A stretch of 23,652 nucleotides of DNA. Source: Xylaria sp. FL1777 (Eukaryota > Ascomycota > Sordariomycetes > Xylariales > Xylariaceae). The translations under genes and the position numbers were made by a program. Below the pieces are notes generated by a model. The model was not told where the DNA came from, ran no database searches, and saw only the letters and a list, made by a program, of their open reading frames with translations. Location of the stretch: assembly GCA_022578965.1 (NCBI GenBank), contig MU400914.1, positions 1-23,652 on the forward strand, given 5' to 3'. Below, one piece after another: positions 20,511 to 23,652 of this stretch; position 1 is the stretch's first letter, and each line of letters begins with the position of its first letter.

Positions 20511-22101
20511 TAAATATTTGCTTTTTTAATAAGTTTATATTAATTTTATAATATTATAATATTTATAGTTTTTAATTAATTAGCTAAATATATTAATTTT
20601 ATAGTTTTTTTAGCATTTTTTTTAGTTTTTTTTTTATAATTATTGCGTTTTTTTGTTTTAATTCTAGCTGCTATATTTATTTAATAATATTATTTATGTT
20701 TTAATTATAAGCAAAATATTAAGCTAATTTTATTTGCTGCTTTTTAATAATAACTGTTTTAATAGCTAATATAATTATATTAATAGCTAGCTTAATAATA
20801 TTAATAATAATATATAAAAGCTTATTAAAATTATAATTATATAAATAATTAACTTTTTTTTATGTTTTATATACTTTTTTTATTTTTTTAAAGTAAAAAT
20901 TTAGCTTAAACTTTTTATTAATTTAAATGTTTAATGTTTTATAAAAGTTTTTATAAAATATTTTATTTAAGTTATTATATAATTTTTTAAAAAACTTTAT
21001 TATTTTATTAATAATGTTTTAATTTAGCTTTTTAATTAAACTTTAAATAAATTAAAAATTAAAGTAGTAATTTTTTTAAGCTTTAATATTTTTAATATAT
21101 ATTTAATGCTAAAAAAATAAGTTTTAAAATTAATAAAATATATAGCTTTTAAATAAACTTTAAAATTTTATAATATAATAATAATAAACTTATTTTATTT
21201 TAAGTTTTAAAGCTTAAACTTTTATTTAAGCAGTTTATAAGCTTTAATTTATAATAAATAGTTTTTTAGTATTATTTTTACTATTTTTTTTGTTTAAAAA
21301 ATATTATAATAAATAAAAACTTGTTTAATTTTATTAATATTTTTAAAGCGCTTTATATAAAAAAAAGCATTTAAATTATTTAGCTATTTATTTATTTTTA
21401 ATTTATTAAATAATAAATATTAGTTTAACTTTAAATTAAAAAGCATAAATAATAGCTTAATTTTAGTATTATGCTTATTATTAAAATAACTTAAGCTAAA
21501 TAAAGTTGCTTTAATACTTTTTAAAAATAATAAGCTAATTATTTTTATTTTTTTTGTTTATAAGTAGTTTTAATATTTTTTATATATTAAAATAAAAAGA
21601 TTTAATAATTTGCTATAATTAAATTATTTAATTAAGCTATAGTTTTTAGATTTTTAAATTATATAATAAAGTAAAATAAAGTTTATATAAAAATAACAAA
21701 AAAAATAAGCTATAAAAATAATAAAAATAAATTAAGTAAAAATATAAATTTAAAAAGAAAAAAAAATATAAAGTATTTAAAATTTTTAAATATTTTATAT
21801 ATTTAAGTTTTTTTGTGCTATTTTTTTAAACTTTTTTTTAAAAAAACTTAACAATTTTTTTTGTTTGCATTTATAAAAACTGCTAGCTTATTTTTTATAG
21901 CTTTTTAAGTTTTTTTTTAAATGCTTTTATATTTTTATTTTTTATACGTTTTTATTTTTTTATATGTTTTATAACATTTAGTTTTTTTGTTTTTTAGTTT
22001 AGCTTGCTTTGTTTTATATAAGTTTTATTAAACAAGCTTTATTTTTTTATAGCTTTTTATTTATAAAAATAGCATACTTTTTTCTTTTTTTTAAAGCTTT
22101 T
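20511..22101. other. 1.6 kb AT-rich desert
   Basis: This is saturated AT-rich DNA with no recognisable gene, RNA or bounded repeat. Confidence 0.6.
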
Positions 22102-22864
22102 TTATTTAATAATAAGGGCTTAATGGCGCAGTGGTATGCGCTTAGCTACTTTTTTTGAAGTTATAAGTTTAAGTTCTGCCTGGTTTGCAGTTGCCTTATA
22201 TTTAAAGCAAAAATCGGTTTGCTTTTAGCTCGGTTTAAACTGCATGCTTACTGCACTAAAAGCACAAAAATTAAAAGTTGGATAATTGAGCTAAAAATAA
22301 AAACAGTAGATTTACTAGTAAAGCAACATAAGTGCTTAACTAAGTGTACTAAACATTATAAAAACGGGCAGCTTTAGCTTTTGCTGCTAATGCTACATAA
22401 GCATTAGTTCTTTTATGTAATAAACAGCTTGTATTTTTAGCATAATTAGAACCTAAAGCTTACTGCTTAGCGCTAAGCAATTTACAAAAAATACACTGCT
22501 ATTTAATGCTTAAAACTTACTTAATACCGTATTATTTATAGCTTGCAACCTTAAGGCTAGCAAAAAGGCGCCTTTACTTATAACAATTATAATAAAAAAC
22601 CCCTTTGTTAGCACGCTGATTTTTTTACTTTTATAATACAAAGCAGGAGCGCTACTAACTTAGCATACAAGATTTAAAGCGAAGTATTATATAAAAAAAG
22701 CAGCAAATTAATAAGATCTGTAGCAAAACCGTTGCATACTTTGCATATATAAGTAGTTTTTGCTTTAAAGAAGGTTTTTATTTATACAAAGTTTTACCAA
22801 ATAACTACTAGCATAACTAACAAGCTATCTGTTTAAGTAATATAAATTATTATTTAATAATAAG
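22102..22864 (+). mobile_element. tRNA-headed retroposon (SINE-like), copy 2
   Basis: The element proper is 22117-22849 (733 bp; the shared G at 22116 may also belong to it). It is flanked by the perfect 15-bp direct repeat TTATTTAATAATAAG at 22102-22116 and 22850-22864. The head begins GGGCTTAATGGCGCAGTGGT, with a consensus A box (TGGCGCAGTGGT, 22124-22135) and a mutated B box (AGTTTAAGTTC, 22166-22176). It aligns end to end with copy 1 at 8341-9076. Differences are mainly C/T and G/A in both directions, so each copy was mutated independently after insertion. Shared internal landmarks include TACTGCACTAAAAGCA (22250-22265), CTTAGCGCTAAGCAATTTAC and AATTAATAAGATCTGTAG. It has no long reading frame and no A tail. 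It is non-autonomous and depends on an unknown LINE. Confidence 0.85.
22116..22180 (+). promoter_or_regulatory. Internal Pol III promoter of retroposon copy 2
   Basis: The A box at 22124-22135 matches the eukaryotic tRNA consensus. The B box at 22166-22176 is GGTTCGAGTCC after four transitions. The spacing is tRNA-like. The region between the boxes has a run of seven T (about 22151-22157), which could itself terminate Pol III, so transcription of this copy is doubtful. The isotype of the parent tRNA cannot be fixed. Confidence 0.65.
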
Positions 22865-23396
22865 CGCTATAAAAAAGCAATAATTATATTTTATATAAAA
22901 TTTCTAAGTAATAACTAGTTTATACTTAAAAAGCTTTACTTTTTATTTTTTAATAAAGAACTATATTAGCTTAAAAAACAAAATATATTTTTAATTATTA
23001 AAAGCTTTATATATTAACACATAAATTTAAACTTATTTAATATAAATAAGTAATAAGTTTGCTTATATTATAGCTTTTTAAAAGTTTTAGCAATTTTTTT
23101 TTAAGCTTGTTTTTTGTTTTTTTTTGCTTATATAAAAGCAATTATGCTTTTTTTTTTTATAAAGTATTAATTTTTTAGCGAAATTTTTTTCTTTTTAGCT
23201 CTTTAAAGATTTTTAACAAATAGTTTTTTAGTTATACTATTTAAAAAACCGTACTAATATTTTAATACTTAATTATTATTTTGCTAAAAAAAATAAAAAC
23301 GCTTTACAAACTAAATTAAAAAAATAGTTTAACATTTTTATATATTTATTTTAAGCTTTATTAATTAAAAGCTATTAGCTTAAATGTTTGCTGCTA
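22865..23396. other. AT-rich stretch without features
   Basis: This is AT-rich DNA between the retroposon and the last hAT-like element. Nothing could be supported in it. Confidence 0.55.
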
Positions 23397-23404
23397 ATTA
23401 TAAC

Positions 23405-23652
23405 TAAGGTTAATAATTTAGTAATACTAACTAGTATTTACTAATATTAATAATAAATTAATAATTACTAATATTAATAATAAATTAGTAATTACTAATA
23501 CTAAATTAATATTACTAAAAAAATACTAATATTAAATTAATATTTTATTTTTAATATTAATACTAAATTAGTAATTATTAATACTAAATTAGTATTACTA
23601 AAAAAATACTAATACTAAATTAGTATTTCATTTTTAATACTAATACTAAATT
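23405..23652. mobile_element. hAT-like element 6, left part only (cut by window edge)
   Basis: It begins TAAGGTTAATAATTTAGTAA, the family terminal repeat, and continues as an AT-core palindrome array that closely follows the left array of element 2 (AATACTAACTAGTATTTACT in both). The preceding 8 bases are ATTATAAC (23397-23404). If the element is intact, the same 8 bases should follow its right end beyond the window. Confidence 0.7.

Larger units (their letters stand above)
1..23652. other. Gene-free AT-rich, RIP-like mutated isochore
   Basis: The whole window is dominated by A and T, with TA-rich words throughout and stop codons dense in every frame. No open frame with recognisable protein similarity was found. 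Pairs of repeats within the window differ almost only by C/T and G/A transitions, as repeat-induced point mutation (RIP) in ascomycete fungi would produce; for example, 8946-8981 and 22721-22756 differ only by transitions. Surviving C is mostly in GpC. A filamentous ascomycete AT-isochore, possibly pericentromeric, is the best reading. Organelle DNA is unlikely because no rRNA, functional tRNA or organelle gene is seen. The fungal assignment is inference from composition and element types. Confidence 0.75.

Noticed and set aside
1..23652. Organellar (mitochondrial or plastid) origin because of the extreme AT content
   Set aside because: No rRNA, functional tRNA or respiratory genes, while nuclear-type retroposons, an LTR and hAT-like elements are present.

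Overview
The window is about 23.7 kb of extremely AT-rich DNA with no supportable intact gene on either strand. It looks like a repeat-filled AT-isochore of a filamentous ascomycete (Pezizomycotina) that has been through repeat-induced point mutation (RIP). Three things suggest this: the C->T / G->A skew that turns CA and TG into TA, the almost purely transitional differences between copies of the same repeat, and the fungal-style transposon remnants. The species cannot be named from the sequence. No rRNA, functional tRNA or host gene was seen.

Against this background several insertions can still be delimited. (1) A family of hAT-like non-autonomous DNA elements. Their ends read as mutated forms of CAGGGTTAGTAATTTAGT and they insert with 8-bp target duplications. 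They are filled with arrays of short TACTA/TAGTA palindromes. Well-bounded members are at 5232-6176 (duplication GCATATAT), 11697-12320 (GTTATTAG) and 20205-20502 (ATTAATAC). Less well-bounded members are at about 430-1572 and 7495-8174, and one is cut by the right window edge at 23405. The two members at about 430-1572 and 5232-6176 carry three tandem copies of a related 190-bp unit between two palindrome arrays. (2) Two copies of a roughly 735-bp retroposon with a tRNA-like head (A and B boxes), at 8341-9076 and 22117-22849, both on the + strand and both with 15-bp target duplications. (3) A probable solo LTR at 16836-17327 with a 5-bp duplication (CTTAC), holding four 26-bp tandem repeats. 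(4) A probable minus-strand retroposed fragment at about 12755-13245 with a 31-nt A tail (T run on the + strand). (5) A GC-rich duplicated motif at 69-99 that resembles the end of a Fot1/pogo-type element.

The layout from left to right is: GC-rich edge motif; hAT-like element 1; 3.6 kb of featureless AT-rich DNA; hAT-like element 2; AT-rich; hAT-like element 3 followed closely by tRNA-headed retroposon copy 1; 2.6 kb AT-rich; hAT-like element 4 and the A-tailed insertion; 2.4 kb AT-rich; a lysine-rich minus-strand coding relic; the solo LTR; 2.9 kb AT-rich; hAT-like element 5; 1.6 kb AT-rich; tRNA-headed retroposon copy 2; and the start of hAT-like element 6. The insertions differ in how far they have decayed. 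The solo LTR and the A-tailed fragment keep the most G+C, the tRNA-headed copies are intermediate and the background is saturated, so the window reads as a layered record of insertion and mutation.

In the saturated background most surviving C residues sit directly after a G (GpC). This suggests that the mutating process spares or is slow at GpC. All boundaries and families were read by eye; no database search or computation was run.
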